NCBI GenBank assembly: GCA_018242765.1
Contig: JAFEBH010000002.1
Location: forward strand, 62,001 to 126,000
Origin: Nitrospira sp.
GTDB lineage: Bacteria > Nitrospirota > Nitrospiria > Nitrospirales > Nitrospiraceae
Reading direction: 5' to 3'
Length of the DNA stretch: 64,000 nucleotides
Positions 11,332 through 20,967 of the stretch are shown here, one piece after another. The translations under genes and the position numbers were made by a program. The notes under the pieces are model-generated. The model ran no database searches and had not been told where the DNA came from. It saw nothing but the letters and a program-made list of their open reading frames with translations. Numbering within the stretch: the stretch's first letter is position 1; each line of letters opens with the position of its first letter.

Positions 11332-12600
11332 TCACACTGATGCTTCGACCGGTACCGCGACCTTCTCGTCCTTGAAAATAGTGACACTCCGTATCGAGCG
11401 AGGATCAGCCTCGTGGACGACCAAACGGCAATTCTCGATGCGGAGTTCTTCTCCTGCCTTGGGGATTCGACCGAGATTTTCTTGGATCAAGCCTCCGATC
11501 GTCAGGGCTTCATCCCCACCGAGTTCGACCTTGAGAAAATCGTTCACTTTCCGTACCTCAGTCCGCCCATGGACCAAGATCTGGCTCTTACCGATACGTT
11601 TGATGAGTTCTTCCGTGATATCCGTTTCGTCGACAATCTCCCCGACCACCTCTTCGAGCAAATCCTCCAGGGTCACGAGCCCCATAACCCCGCCGAATTC
11701 GTTCACGACCACTCCCATATGTCGTTTTTCTTGTTGAAACTGTTTCATCAAATCGTCCGCCGTCTTCCCGGCCGGGACAAAGAGTGGAGGATGGGCAATA
11801 TCCCGCAGGCGTAACTCAGTTCGTCCTTTGGCCAACTCCGTCAACGCCTTGGTCTTATAGAGGATGCCCGTGATGTTATCGAGTGTGCCGTCATAGAGCG
11901 GGATGCGGGAATATTTCGAATTGTAGAGTTGTTCCTGTGCCTCCTTGAGACGAAGATTTCCGTCCAATGAAAACACATAGATACGTGGCGTCATCGCATC
12001 TTCAGCCGTAATATCCTTCAGCTGGAACACGTTCTTGATCATTTTCACTTCTTCCGATTCGATCTCGCCCGCTTTCCCACCCTGATCGAGCATGATCTTC
12101 AGTTCCTCTTCGGTAACCAGAGGATGCGTGAGTCCTTTTCCACCCGTCAAACTGTAGATCAGCGGCACCATCAAGAACAGGAGCGGCCGCAGCATCACCT
12201 GCACCCCATAGATCGGGTAGGCAAGATTCAGCGTCACAGGCACCGAGAACTTCGCTGCCAACGTCTTTGGTACCACGTCCACGCAGACCAACAGCACGAA
12301 GGTCAAGATTCCGACCATGACAGCGATGGCCTCTTCCAAAATGGTCTTCTCACCATATGCATTCAACGTAATAAAGGTGGCAAACATGGGAATCGCCGTA
12401 CTCACCAGGCGATCTCCCACAAGAATGGTCGAGAAGAGCCGCTGAGGGTCACTTCTGAGCTGCAGGGCTTTCTCCGCTCGCTTGCTGCCATTCTGGGCCA
12501 GGGCCCTCAGTCTGGTTTCGTTGACCGAGAAGAAGCCGATCTCGGCAGTGGAAATAACGGCGGATAACCCTATCAACCCTAAAAGGATGAGGATGTCCAT
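11332..12600 (-). CDS. CNNM/CorC-type membrane protein with CBS domains
   Basis: 422 residues with the classic three-part build. An N-terminal DUF21/CNNM membrane domain has several transmembrane segments (first IGLSAVISTAEIGFFSVNETRL). A CBS pair at about 195-320 contains MTPRIYVFSLDG and VVVNEFGGVMGLVTLEDLLEEVVGEI. A C-terminal CorC/HlyC domain contains GDEALTIGGLIQ. Members take part in Mg2+ or other cation homeostasis; the specific ion cannot be told. It is convergent with ligA, with 2 bases between the stops. Confidence 0.9.
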   Translation of the reverse strand: MDILILLGLIGLSAVISTAEIGFFSVNETRLRALAQNGSKRAEKALQLRSDPQRLFSTILVGDRLVSTAIPMFATFITLNAYGEKTILEEAIAVMVGILTFVLLVCVDVVPKTLAAKFSVPVTLNLAYPIYGVQVMLRPLLFLMVPLIYSLTGGKGLTHPLVTEEELKIMLDQGGKAGEIESEEVKMIKNVFQLKDITAEDAMTPRIYVFSLDGNLRLKEAQEQLYNSKYSRIPLYDGTLDNITGILYKTKALTELAKGRTELRLRDIAHPPLFVPAGKTADDLMKQFQQEKRHMGVVVNEFGGVMGLVTLEDLLEEVVGEIVDETDITEELIKRIGKSQILVHGRTEVRKVNDFLKVELGGDEALTIGGLIQENLGRIPKAGEELRIENCRLVVHEADPRSIRSVTIFKDEKVAVPVEASV

Positions 12601-12870
12601 AGCAATCGTCTATTTAGGGACGTTGCACCAGTTCGGCTGGCCTGATGAGAAGCCGGGCGTCCCCCAGAGGATACCTCTTGGTCCACCCTTCGGAGGATTG
12701 TACGATTAGGATAACCGGACCGCTTAGAATAGGGCTCACAGTCGATACATCTATCACAGGGGCCATGAGCAGGCAAGTAATTCAAAAATTCATACTGAAA
12801 AATCAATCGGTTCGAAAAAATGGCCATCGCATGACGACGGCTGGGCTCCACCATCTGCTCTCGTCGGCCT

Positions 12871-13554
12871 TCACATCTGTTCATCATCCCGCACCACGAG
12901 GGATTGGAGATCAAACAGTCGATCAAGACGCGTTGAAGCTTTCTGAGCTTCTGGCTCGACTAGGAACCGGCCGATCTGGACTCGATACCGACGCCCCTCA
13001 GGGAGATCTATCTGAACAATACGCCCATCAGCAAAGTCGCGTTGGAGCCGCGCGACCAGAGCCTGAGCCTTGTGAAGGTCTGCAAAAGAGCCAACTTGAA
13101 CCCTTAGGACCCCCATCCCTTCTGGTCGAGGATCATAGCGTATGACCCGAAGCTCAATTTGGTCGGTTCCGTGGCCGACCATCCCAAGCGCTTGAGCACC
13201 AGCCAGCGAAAGGTCAAGGATTCTCCCCTTGGCAAAGGGGCCTCGATCAGTGATTCTGACCGTGACATGGCGCCCTGACGTTAATGAATGAACAACTGCA
13301 ACGGATCCCAACGGCAACGTTCGATGCGCAGCCGTCAATGCATACATGTTGTACCGCTCTCCGTTGGCGGTCTTATTCCCATGAAAGCCTGGGCCATACC
13401 ACGAGGCCATCCCCCGTTCGATGAATCCAACAGGATAGTCAGGAAATCGATCGACGTGACGAAGAGATGCGGCGCAACCTTGATGCAGGGCCACACCAAG
13501 CCCGACCGCAATGAGTAGGAAAGACGAAGGATCCGTGAGCGGCCTCAGCCGCAT
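12871..13554 (-). CDS. rlpA: RlpA-family septal lytic transglycosylase
   Basis: Predicted envelope lipoprotein of 227 residues acting on denuded glycan strands. The signal sequence ends in LHQGC (Cys27). Next comes the double-psi beta-barrel domain with the family signature GMASWYGPGFHGNKTANGE, the active-site Asp in VRITDRGPF and GRILDLS. Residues about 150-220 form a SPOR domain (LRVQVGSFADLHKAQALVARL, YRVQIGRF) that targets division-site peptidoglycan. It follows the ACT gene region on the opposite side, with 3 bases to the stop at 13558. Confidence 0.92.
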   Translation of the reverse strand: MRLRPLTDPSSFLLIAVGLGVALHQGCAASLRHVDRFPDYPVGFIERGMASWYGPGFHGNKTANGERYNMYALTAAHRTLPLGSVAVVHSLTSGRHVTVRITDRGPFAKGRILDLSLAGAQALGMVGHGTDQIELRVIRYDPRPEGMGVLRVQVGSFADLHKAQALVARLQRDFADGRIVQIDLPEGRRYRVQIGRFLVEPEAQKASTRLDRLFDLQSLVVRDDEQM

Positions 13555-13557
13555 GGG

Positions 13558-13968
13558 CTAAAACTCGTCGAGCGATTGATTGCGGAGAAGCGTAAGAGCT
13601 TTTTCAGTTTTGGAAACGGTCAAGACGACGATGGCCCGCTTCCCCTCCCGCGAGGGTGTGCAATAGCCACACTTAATATTGATCCGGCTCCTCATCAGCG
13701 TGTCCGCCACTCTCCTCAAGGCTCCAGGCTTGTTTTCAAGGCTCAAAACAAGGGCCGTTTCCTCCCGGAATTTGATCTTTGCCGCCCGAAGAGCAGCCCG
13801 AGCCCCATCGAGGTCAGCTACGAGCAACCGCAACTTACCTGTCCCCATGACCTCCGGAGCTGAAAATGCCTTGATATTGACTCCTGCTGCCCCGAGCACT
13901 GCCGTCACTCCGGCTAATGTGCCTGGTTTACTCTGTCCGCTGATGACAAGCTGCGTTGTAGTCGGCAT
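13558..13968 (-). CDS. Double ACT-domain protein
   Basis: 136 residues from the ATG at 13966-13968, chosen because GGGGAG lies at good spacing upstream. Two ACT-like halves are visible: TQLVISGQSKPGTLAGVTAVLGAAGVNIKAF and ALVLSLENKPGALRRVADTLMRSRINIKCGY. ACT domains bind small ligands, usually amino acids. There is no fused enzyme domain, so it is probably a regulator or ligand sensor. Neighbours do not reveal the ligand. Confidence 0.85.
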   Translation of the reverse strand: MPTTTQLVISGQSKPGTLAGVTAVLGAAGVNIKAFSAPEVMGTGKLRLLVADLDGARAALRAAKIKFREETALVLSLENKPGALRRVADTLMRSRINIKCGYCTPSREGKRAIVVLTVSKTEKALTLLRNQSLDEF

Positions 13969-14215
13969 ATCGATACTCCCCATAACTTTCTGGTCTTACA
14001 GTCTTCTTCGCCTTGCTGAACGAACCGTCTGGAGCGGAGTCCAGCCCCTATGCGGGTTGGCCTGAGCCCGCCACAGTGACGGTGTTAGACAGGACTTTCC
14101 AACCCTGACTCGCATGCCTGAGTATCCCTTGCCCCCGACACGAGTCCGTAGAATACGTCGTTTTCTATGCCCAATACAGGATGAATGCCGCTTATTCTGC
14201 ATCGTGACACATCCC

Positions 14216-17200
14216 TTACGAACATCCGCTCGTCGAACCGCAAGTCACACATTTGAGACACGTGCCGTTCCGAACCATGGTGAACTGCTTGCATTCTGGG
14301 CAGGGATCTCCCTCGTAGCCCTTGACCCGCGCCTCTTTTGCACTTTGAACGGCTGTCAGCGTCAGCGTTTCCCGCATAATCTCGACTTGCCGGGCAACGC
14401 TATGGCCGTTCCCATGGGCATGGCTATGACCATTTCCCTTTCCGCCGTTCCGACGGATCGGAAGATGCTCGGTCACGACGGAAGACTTGGCCAATGCATC
14501 GAGGTCCGCTTCTTCCTCGAAACATTCGGGATCCATGTCGTCCTTCTTCATTGAATCCATACGCAGATCTTCTTCTTTGACCTGCGCAAGGTCATATCGA
14601 TCAAGATACGTGACGGCCAATTCACGGAAGATGTAATCGATAATCGACGTCGACATCTTAATCCGATCATTCAGTTTGACCGGACCATTCGGCTCAAATC
14701 TGGTGAAGACGAATGCCTCCACAAATTCCTCGAGCGGCACACCATGCTGAAGCCCAAGAGAGATGGCGATGGCAAAGCAGTTCATCAGGCTCCTAAACGC
14801 CGCTCCCTCCTTATGCATGTCCAAAAAGATTTCCCCGACCGTCCCATCCTCGTATTCACCGGTTCGGAGATAGAGCTTATGCCCCCCAACGATGGCTTTT
14901 TGCGTATACCCATTACGCCGAGTGGGAAGTGGACGCCGTTTGGCCAAATACCGGACGAGTACGCGCTCGGTCACTTTTTCGGCCATTTCTAAGACACCAG
15001 GCACAGTCTCCAACGCCCTCCCGCTATCGGACGACGCGCTCAATGGTTGACTGAGTTTGGATCCGTCTCGATAGAGCGCCACCGCCTTCACCATACTCTT
15101 CCAGGCAAGGAAGTACGAGGCCTTGACGTCTTCGATCGTGGCCTCGGACGGCATATTGATGGTCTTGCTGATCGCACCGCTGATGAAGGGTTGCGCCGCA
15201 GCCATCATGCGAATGTGGGCATCGACGGCGATGGAACGTTGCCCGATGCGACCACATCGATTCGCACAATCGAAGACCGCCAGATGCTCGGCCTTCACAT
15301 GGGGCGCGCCTTCGACGGTCATCGTCCCACAACAGAAATCGTTCGCGGCAGCGACTTCTTCCTGCGTAAAGCCAAGCACCTTCAACATATTGAAGTTTTT
15401 CTCGTTCAGTTGCACTTCGGTCAGACCAAGTTGCTCAATGCAGAAGCTCTCCCCGAGCGTATACTTATTGAACGCAAATTGAATCTCGAACGCTTGCGAC
15501 AAGCTGCGTTCCAGGTGATCAAGCACCGTGTCGTCGAAACCTTTCAGCCGAAGCGTGTCGTGGTTGATGAACGGGGCACCTTTGAGGGTCTGAGCCCCGA
15601 CACAGTAATGAACGATGTCCCTCACCTGTTGATCCGTATACCCGAGATTGGCCAAGGCGAGTGGAATACTTTGATTAATGATTTTGAAGTACCCTCCACC
15701 GGCCAGCTTCTTGAATTTCACCAGTGCAAAATCCGGTTCAATTCCAGTGGTATCGCAATCCATGACCAACCCGATTGTCCCGGTCGGAGCGATCACCGTC
15801 ACTTGAGCATTGCGATATCCGTACGCAGTCCCGAGTTCAAGCGCATGGTCCCAGGCTCTCCGGGCGGCCAAGAGCAATTCGGGGGGACAATGCTCAGGGC
15901 GGATTCCGGCGGGAGCAATGGTCAGCCGTTCATATTCTTCGAGAGACGCCTGATAGGCTGCCCGTCGATGGTTGCGAATGATCCGCAACATGTGTTCGCG
16001 ATTTTTTGCGTATCCGGGGAACGGGGACAGTTCGGCCGCCATTTCCGCCGATGCACTATAGGCTTCCCCGGTCATGATCGACGTGATGGCCCCGCAGATC
16101 GCGAGAGCTTTAGGCGAGTCATAGGGAATGCCTTGACGCATGAGCACCGTCCCCAGATTCGCATATCCCAATCCAAGCGTCCGGAACTGATAGCTCTTTT
16201 CAGCGATCGATCGGCTCGGGAAGGATGCCATCAAGACACTGATCTCCAGCGCGATGGTCCACAGCCGAACCGCATGGCGGAACCCTTCGAGTTCGAACTG
16301 CCCATCAGTGCCGTAGAACTTCGTCAGATTGAGGGACGCAAGGTTGCAGGCTGTGTCGTCCAAGAACATGTACTCCGAACAGGGATTCGAGGCGTTGATC
16401 CGCCCATCCTCCGGACACGTGTGCCATTCATTGATGGTGGTATCGTACTGCGTCCCTGGATCAGCACAGGTCCAAGCCGCCCACGCGATGCGGTCCCATA
16501 ACTCTCTGGCCTTGATAGTCTTGCAGACTTTGCCGTTGGTACGTCGTTTCAGTTGCCAGTCGCCATCGGCTTCAAGTGCGGCAAAAAACTCATTGGGAAT
16601 CCTGACGCTGTTGTTCGAATTCTGGCCGGAGACCGTTTGATAAGCCTTTCCATCCCAATTGGTGTCGTACTCGTGAAACACAAAATGCGTGAACCCCTGC
16701 TGCGCATAGGAGAACATCCGTTGGATATAGGCCTCAGGAACCATCTCACGGCGGGCTGACGCCAACGCCTCGCGCAGGGCCGAATTCGTCTTCTGCTCGA
16801 GATCCAGCCGAAGCGCACCGGTGCCATCAACGGCATGACAGGCCTTCAAGACGGCATTGAGCCGCTGCGCGCAGATCTTCGACCCCGTCACCATGGCCGC
16901 CACTTTTTGCTCTTCGATGACTTTCCAATCGATGAATTCTTCGATATCAGGATGGTCCAAATCCAAACAAACCATTTTTGCCGCGCGACGCGTCGTACCT
17001 CCGGATTTGATTGCTCCGGCCGCGCGATCACCGATCTTCAGAAAGGACATGAGCCCGGAAGAGCGCCCCCCACCGGACAGTCCTTCGCCATCTCCTCGCA
17101 GTTTCGAGAAGTTCGTCCCGGTTCCAGAACCATACTTGAACAAACGCGCCTCTCGAACCCACAGATCCATGATACCGTTTTCATTTACGAGATCATCCTC

Positions 17201-17764
17201 GATCGACTGAATGAAACAGGCATGCGGCTGCGGATGTTCGAACGCATTCGTCGCCTTCACCACCTCTTGCGTTTTCGGATCGACGTAATAGTGCCCCTGC
17301 GCCGGTCCCGATAATCCATAGGCATAATGAAGACCGGTATTGAACCACTGGGGGGAATTCGGCGCAGCCATTTGGTGCGCCAGCATGTAACACATCTCAT
17401 CATGAAAGGACTCCGCCTCTTCCGGAGTCTTGAAATACCCGTAGGCCCGACCCCAATGGGTCCAACACCCGGCCATGCGCTCAAAGACCTGTCGGGCATC
17501 GCGCTCACCACCAAGCACCGACTTGCCGTCGGCATCGATAAGCGGTTGGCCGTTCTGATCGCACTGCGGAACGCCGGCCTTCCGGAAGTACTTTTGCGCC
17601 AAAATATCGACCGCCAGCTGCGACCAGGGTTCAGGAACCTCGATATTCTCCAGCTTGAAGACGGTCGATCCGTCGGGGTTTCGAATCTCGGATGACCGTT
17701 TGACGAACGCCAATCCCTCATATGGACTCATGCTGCGGCGGGTAAATTTGCGATCAATTCTCAC
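14216..17764 (-). CDS. nrdJ: Adenosylcobalamin-dependent (class II) ribonucleotide reductase
   Basis: Reduces ribonucleotides to deoxyribonucleotides using adenosylcobalamin to make the thiyl radical, with or without oxygen. The 1182-residue protein starts at GTG (17762-17764) behind GGAGG. Family motifs in order: [44 protein letters not shown] (active-site Cys), [44 protein letters not shown] and SKTINMP. The C-terminus carries a four-cysteine tail (CPEC, CLKC, CGSTSGC) as in long bacterial NrdJ proteins. No ATP cone is evident at the N-terminus. Confidence 0.96.
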   Translation of the reverse strand: MRIDRKFTRRSMSPYEGLAFVKRSSEIRNPDGSTVFKLENIEVPEPWSQLAVDILAQKYFRKAGVPQCDQNGQPLIDADGKSVLGGERDARQVFERMAGCWTHWGRAYGYFKTPEEAESFHDEMCYMLAHQMAAPNSPQWFNTGLHYAYGLSGPAQGHYYVDPKTQEVVKATNAFEHPQPHACFIQSIEDDLVNENGIMDLWVREARLFKYGSGTGTNFSKLRGDGEGLSGGGRSSGLMSFLKIGDRAAGAIKSGGTTRRAAKMVCLDLDHPDIEEFIDWKVIEEQKVAAMVTGSKICAQRLNAVLKACHAVDGTGALRLDLEQKTNSALREALASARREMVPEAYIQRMFSYAQQGFTHFVFHEYDTNWDGKAYQTVSGQNSNNSVRIPNEFFAALEADGDWQLKRRTNGKVCKTIKARELWDRIAWAAWTCADPGTQYDTTINEWHTCPEDGRINASNPCSEYMFLDDTACNLASLNLTKFYGTDGQFELEGFRHAVRLWTIALEISVLMASFPSRSIAEKSYQFRTLGLGYANLGTVLMRQGIPYDSPKALAICGAITSIMTGEAYSASAEMAAELSPFPGYAKNREHMLRIIRNHRRAAYQASLEEYERLTIAPAGIRPEHCPPELLLAARRAWDHALELGTAYGYRNAQVTVIAPTGTIGLVMDCDTTGIEPDFALVKFKKLAGGGYFKIINQSIPLALANLGYTDQQVRDIVHYCVGAQTLKGAPFINHDTLRLKGFDDTVLDHLERSLSQAFEIQFAFNKYTLGESFCIEQLGLTEVQLNEKNFNMLKVLGFTQEEVAAANDFCCGTMTVEGAPHVKAEHLAVFDCANRCGRIGQRSIAVDAHIRMMAAAQPFISGAISKTINMPSEATIEDVKASYFLAWKSMVKAVALYRDGSKLSQPLSASSDSGRALETVPGVLEMAEKVTERVLVRYLAKRRPLPTRRNGYTQKAIVGGHKLYLRTGEYEDGTVGEIFLDMHKEGAAFRSLMNCFAIAISLGLQHGVPLEEFVEAFVFTRFEPNGPVKLNDRIKMSTSIIDYIFRELAVTYLDRYDLAQVKEEDLRMDSMKKDDMDPECFEEEADLDALAKSSVVTEHLPIRRNGGKGNGHSHAHGNGHSVARQVEIMRETLTLTAVQSAKEARVKGYEGDPCPECKQFTMVRNGTCLKCVTCGSTSGCS

Positions 17765-17852
17765 AGTAGTCCTCCAAGGGGAAAAGGATTAGGATCCAGG
17801 TGTCGATTCGGAGCCTTCATACCGGTATGAGCGGCTCGCTCATTTCGCGTGA

Positions 17853-17868
17853 CACCTACATATAGCTA
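17853..17868 (-). promoter_or_regulatory. NrdR-like box 2 (proximal)
   Basis: The minus-strand core CTATATGTAG matches 9 of 10 positions of the NrdR box core CwAtATaTwG as I recall it. It overlaps the -10 element of the nrdJ promoter. Its start is 32 bases from that of the distal box, the three-turn spacing typical of NrdR box pairs. Confidence 0.6.
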
Positions 17869-17885
17869 GCATGTTTTTTTGTCAA
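17857..17885 (-). promoter_or_regulatory. nrdJ promoter
   Basis: On the minus strand TTGACA (17880-17885) is followed by 17 bases and TATGTA (17857-17862), about 95 bases upstream of the nrdJ start codon. Both hexamers are overlapped or flanked by NrdR-like boxes, so repression by NrdR is the expected control. No cobalamin riboswitch box was seen in the leader. Confidence 0.65.
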
Positions 17886-17900
17886 CACCAAGTATTGTGG
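17885..17900 (-). promoter_or_regulatory. NrdR-like box 1 (distal)
   Basis: The minus-strand 16-mer runs CCACAATACTTGGTGT. The core matches about 8 of 10 consensus positions and the TGT flank is conserved. It lies just upstream of, and touching, the -35 TTGACA. Confidence 0.6.
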
Positions 17901-18042
17901 ATATTTGAGAATTAAGGGGATAGGCTGTGAATAGTCGAGATGTGAACGGCAGTGCCCATTTCAGTGCTGTCGTGAGGAGGTTATCCACAGAAAATTTCAT
18001 TACCAGAGACCTCCCGCAGATGACCCTTGCCATTTTTTCTTG

Positions 18043-18414
18043 CTAGAAGGCCATTCGGCCGATCTTGAGAGTCGCCTCTTCAACACCTCGCAGGGGAATG
18101 AAGTGACCAGCAAGACCAAGCACAAGGACCTTCGTATCGGCCACCTGCGTTTCATAGTGACTGACAAGCCCCCAATTGCGCCTCACCGTATTCGGCCGAA
18201 CGAATGAATCCAGCAGCTTCTTGCTTTGAGACCGAAACATCTGCCGAAGAAATTGCTGTTCCCGAGTCGATGTGCCCTGGTCCATTCGGTCTATCGCCTT
18301 CCCCAATTCCTGTTCAACGAACTGTAAATAATCGTCCGTCGTCGGGTTCGACCAGGCCAAACCGACCAAGATAATCAGTGCACCGACGATTACACTCAAG
18401 CGAAGGAGACTCAT
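18043..18414 (-). CDS. Small exported protein, DUF4359-like
   Basis: 123 residues with one N-terminal hydrophobic segment (IVGALIILVGLAW) followed directly by NPTTDDYLQFVEQEL, a charged helix, and a C-terminal part with VSHYETQVADTKVLVLGLAGHFIPL. The layout resembles DUF4359 proteins, but I recall this family only loosely. It is probably anchored or secreted to the periplasm. Function unknown. Confidence 0.65.
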   Translation of the reverse strand: MSLLRLSVIVGALIILVGLAWSNPTTDDYLQFVEQELGKAIDRMDQGTSTREQQFLRQMFRSQSKKLLDSFVRPNTVRRNWGLVSHYETQVADTKVLVLGLAGHFIPLRGVEEATLKIGRMAF

Positions 18415-18501
18415 GACGCTCTACTGTTTGACAAACAATTGTCGAGCCAATTAGCTTAGCCCAGATTCAGTGCATACCGTCTTATCGAGTTTGGAGGAGC
18501 T

Positions 18502-18792
18502 ATGTTTGTCTGGAGCAAGAAACTCGTTGGAACCCTGTTAGGCATCTTCGTGTTACTGTTGGGAATCTTCCTTCTCCAAGGTCCATCGGAAACCACGAGC
18601 ATCCTCAAGACCCACACCACTCAATGGATCATCTTGAACTATGCCTGTCTGCTGGTCTGGCTGTTTGTCTGGATGATCGACCAAGCACGCGTCCGCGGCA
18701 AGAACGTCTGGCTCTGGCTCGTGCCGTTCATTCTAGCACCGCTACCTACGCTCATGATCTTCGTGCTCTTCCTCCAACGGCGGTTGTCGTAA
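18502..18792 (+). CDS. Small membrane protein with three hydrophobic segments
   Basis: 96 residues behind a good ribosome site (GGAGGAG, 3 bases before the ATG). Hydrophobic segments lie at about 9-26 (LVGTLLGIFVLLLGIFLL), 43-58 (IILNYACLLVWLFVWM) and 71-92 (VWLWLVPFILAPLPTLMIFVLF). No catalytic motif is visible and I do not recognise the family. Its stop lies 1 base from that of the convergent ampG-like gene. Confidence 0.65.
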   Translation: MFVWSKKLVGTLLGIFVLLLGIFLLQGPSETTSILKTHTTQWIILNYACLLVWLFVWMIDQARVRGKNVWLWLVPFILAPLPTLMIFVLFLQRRLS

Positions 18793-18793
18793 G

Positions 18794-20080
18794 TCAGTCA
18801 GCAATAGGCACGGCGGCTGACTTCCCTACAGAGGCTTGACCAATCGCCTTCTGATCTGTCTCGATAGAACAGCGGATTCGCCACACGGCCCAGAGACCAG
18901 GTAACGCCGCCACCGTTGTAAAGACATAGAATTGAGCCCATCCCACGACCTGAACAAGATCTGCGGAGGGGCGTCCGACAAATACTCGCCCCAGCGCTTC
19001 AAGTGAGGACAGTAGCGCAAACTGTGTTGCCGTGTAGCGCGCATCGCAGAGCGACATGACCAACGCTACGAATGCTGCCGTCCCCATCCCACCCGTCACA
19101 TTCTCGATCACGACAGCTGCCGTCAGCGCACCGGCATGTTTCCCCATCAAAGCCAACACGACAAAGCCAAGGTTCGAAACAGCCTGTAAGACACCGAAGG
19201 TCAGCAACGATCGCACGAGTCCAGACCTAGTCATCAAGATTCCGCCGATAAAGGCACCCACCAATGTTGCAAAAATCCCAAGCCCCTTTGCAGCGCCGAC
19301 CTCGGTCGAAGAAAACCCCAGTCCTCCAATCAGAAAGGCTGTCTGCAATGCGGATGCAAAGGCATCTCCAAGTTTGTAGAGGACGATCACAGCCAAGAAT
19401 CCTAGTGCTGTGGGCCTCGAGAAGAATTCCGCCAGCGGGGCTCCAACAGCCTCTCTGAGACTCTTGGGAGCAGCGGCCACCACCGTCGGATCAGGACTGA
19501 GTAAGACAATAACCACTCCGGCGACCATGATGGTTGCCATCGCCAGATACGTCATCTGCCAACCAACATAATCAGCCAGCGCCAGTGCCCCGGCGCCGGA
19601 TGCCAACAGGGCGACTCGATAGCCATTCACCCAGACGGCTGCGCCCAACCCGCGCTCGTGAGGCTGGAGCGTGTCCGTTCGATAGGCATCGAAGACAATA
19701 TCCAAGGATGCCGCAAGGAATGCGACGAGCACCGCATAGGCTGCGAGCCAGCCAGGATGAAGCTTCGGATTGGTCAGAGCCATGAGCCCAAGAGCCATAG
19801 CCACACAGAGTTGCGTCAGGACCATCCAGCCGCGACGCCGACCCAACCATGGGGGCACCACACGGTCCATCACCGGTGCCCAGAGGAACTTCAGCGTATA
19901 GGGAAGGCCAACCAGGGTGAAAATCCCGATGGTCTTGAGGTCGACTCCCTCAACCGTCAACCAGGCTTGGAGAGTCCCCGATGTGAGCGCGAGCGGAAGA
20001 CCGGATAGAAACCCCAATGGCAGCATCACCAGGAGACGCTGGCTGAACAACGCTGCCAAATTGGACGAGCCTTGTGTCAC
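18794..20080 (-). CDS. AmpG-like MFS permease
   Basis: 428-residue inner-membrane transporter with about 12 hydrophobic segments. The N-terminus LGFLSGLPLALTSGTLQAWL, the loop WAPVMDRVVPPWLGRRRGWM and DIVFDAYRTDTL match AmpG, which imports anhydromuropeptides (GlcNAc-anhydroMurNAc peptides) for cell-wall recycling. Substrate assignment rests on family resemblance only. No ampD or nagZ lies next to it in this window. Confidence 0.85.
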   Translation of the reverse strand: MTQGSSNLAALFSQRLLVMLPLGFLSGLPLALTSGTLQAWLTVEGVDLKTIGIFTLVGLPYTLKFLWAPVMDRVVPPWLGRRRGWMVLTQLCVAMALGLMALTNPKLHPGWLAAYAVLVAFLAASLDIVFDAYRTDTLQPHERGLGAAVWVNGYRVALLASGAGALALADYVGWQMTYLAMATIMVAGVVIVLLSPDPTVVAAAPKSLREAVGAPLAEFFSRPTALGFLAVIVLYKLGDAFASALQTAFLIGGLGFSSTEVGAAKGLGIFATLVGAFIGGILMTRSGLVRSLLTFGVLQAVSNLGFVVLALMGKHAGALTAAVVIENVTGGMGTAAFVALVMSLCDARYTATQFALLSSLEALGRVFVGRPSADLVQVVGWAQFYVFTTVAALPGLWAVWRIRCSIETDQKAIGQASVGKSAAVPIAD

Positions 20081-20313
20081 AGAAACTCACCGTTGTGAGA
20101 GCGGACTGAATGAGACCGGCCGTTGTGCAGCAAGCAGACCCTCAGCTGGAACGCAGGATACCATCGCCTCCCGGTTCAACTCAGCAGAATCACAAAACAC
20201 GCGGGTAAGGAACTTATTGGTCGGCACTGTAGCGAACAGGCTGCTGACGACCTACTTTGATTCCCGACAAGTCTCGAAATCTTGGAGGCCATAGACTGAA
20301 TACAAATCGCACA
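20081..20313. other. Gap upstream of ampG-like gene
   Basis: No gene seen. It should hold the promoter of the minus-strand permease, but I find no clear hexamer pair. Confidence 0.4.
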
Positions 20314-20436
20314 CAGGATGTTCAAAAAGGCCTTCCAGCAAGGCCGCAGCGAGCGAACGGTCGAGGCGTACGTGGTTGGTACGTTGAGACCTTGAGCGAC
20401 GCGAGAACGCCGCTGAGAGACTTTTTCAACATCCTG
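20314..20436. mobile_element. 123-bp MITE/REP-like element with terminal inverted repeats
   Basis: The ends are CAGGATGTTCAAAAAG (20314-20329) and CTTTTTCAACATCCTG (20421-20436), inverted repeats that match at 15 of 16 positions. The GC-rich interior encodes no protein. Degenerate relatives occur at 542-652 and about 62280-62376. The right end touches the TAG stop codon of the adjacent minus-strand gene. Foldback of the ends would form a stem with an A/T-rich tip, so a terminator role is possible. Confidence 0.65.
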
Positions 20437-20850
20437 CTAACAGGGTTGTCCGTTGAACAGACAAGGTTTATACCGCGAGAGATCGAACTCAGTGTTCTCC
20501 TGGTAGACCCGTTCATTGCCGTTGACCCCGTCCTGCTCAGGATCACTCCACATGGTGTGATTCCACCAATAGAACAAGGGCTGAACTTCTGTCTGGTACA
20601 CGGGATTGCCGTAGCTGCTGCGTGAATACTCCTGAACCAGTCGACCCGTCACGTAATCGATCTGACCGTTGCCTTTCAGGGAATAGAGGAGAATGAACAG
20701 GCGGGCTTCATGATCATAGAGTTCATCGACGCGAGAGTTGAGATCTGGTTCAGTTGGGAGAGCATCCTTCCCCCACCCTGTCGTGGGAGTGCCCCCTAAA
20801 AGCCACAGCGAAACGGATAGAATGGCAAGCAACCGCACCATCCACCACAC
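20437..20850 (-). CDS. Secreted protein of unknown function
   Basis: 137 residues with a signal peptide (MVRLLAILSVSLWLLGG, cleavage near residue 27). The mature part is rich in aromatic and acidic residues (LYDHEARLFILLYSLKGNGQIDYVTGRLV, FYWWNHTMWSDPEQDGVNGNERVY). NGQIDYVTGR and DPEQDGVNGNE look like calcium-type or EF-loop-like acidic turns, though this is not certain. No family recognised. The stop codon lies exactly against the inverted-repeat element. Confidence 0.65.
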   Translation of the reverse strand: MWWMVRLLAILSVSLWLLGGTPTTGWGKDALPTEPDLNSRVDELYDHEARLFILLYSLKGNGQIDYVTGRLVQEYSRSSYGNPVYQTEVQPLFYWWNHTMWSDPEQDGVNGNERVYQENTEFDLSRYKPCLFNGQPC

Positions 20851-20967
20851 TCAAACGGAATGACTCTGTTCTCTCTACTCAGCCACCGGAGCGCAAGGGG
20901 CAGGAGCGATCCCGCGAGCAAGGCAACCTTGCTGGATTGCACACGGCCACCCTATAATGCCACTCCT

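Noticed and set aside
14040..14080. GC-rich hairpin downstream of nrdJ as a terminator
   Set aside because: The stem is only about 5 bp and no U-run follows.
17765..18042. Possible cobalamin riboswitch upstream of nrdJ
   Set aside because: Expected for a B12 enzyme, but no B12-box-like sequence was found in the leader.
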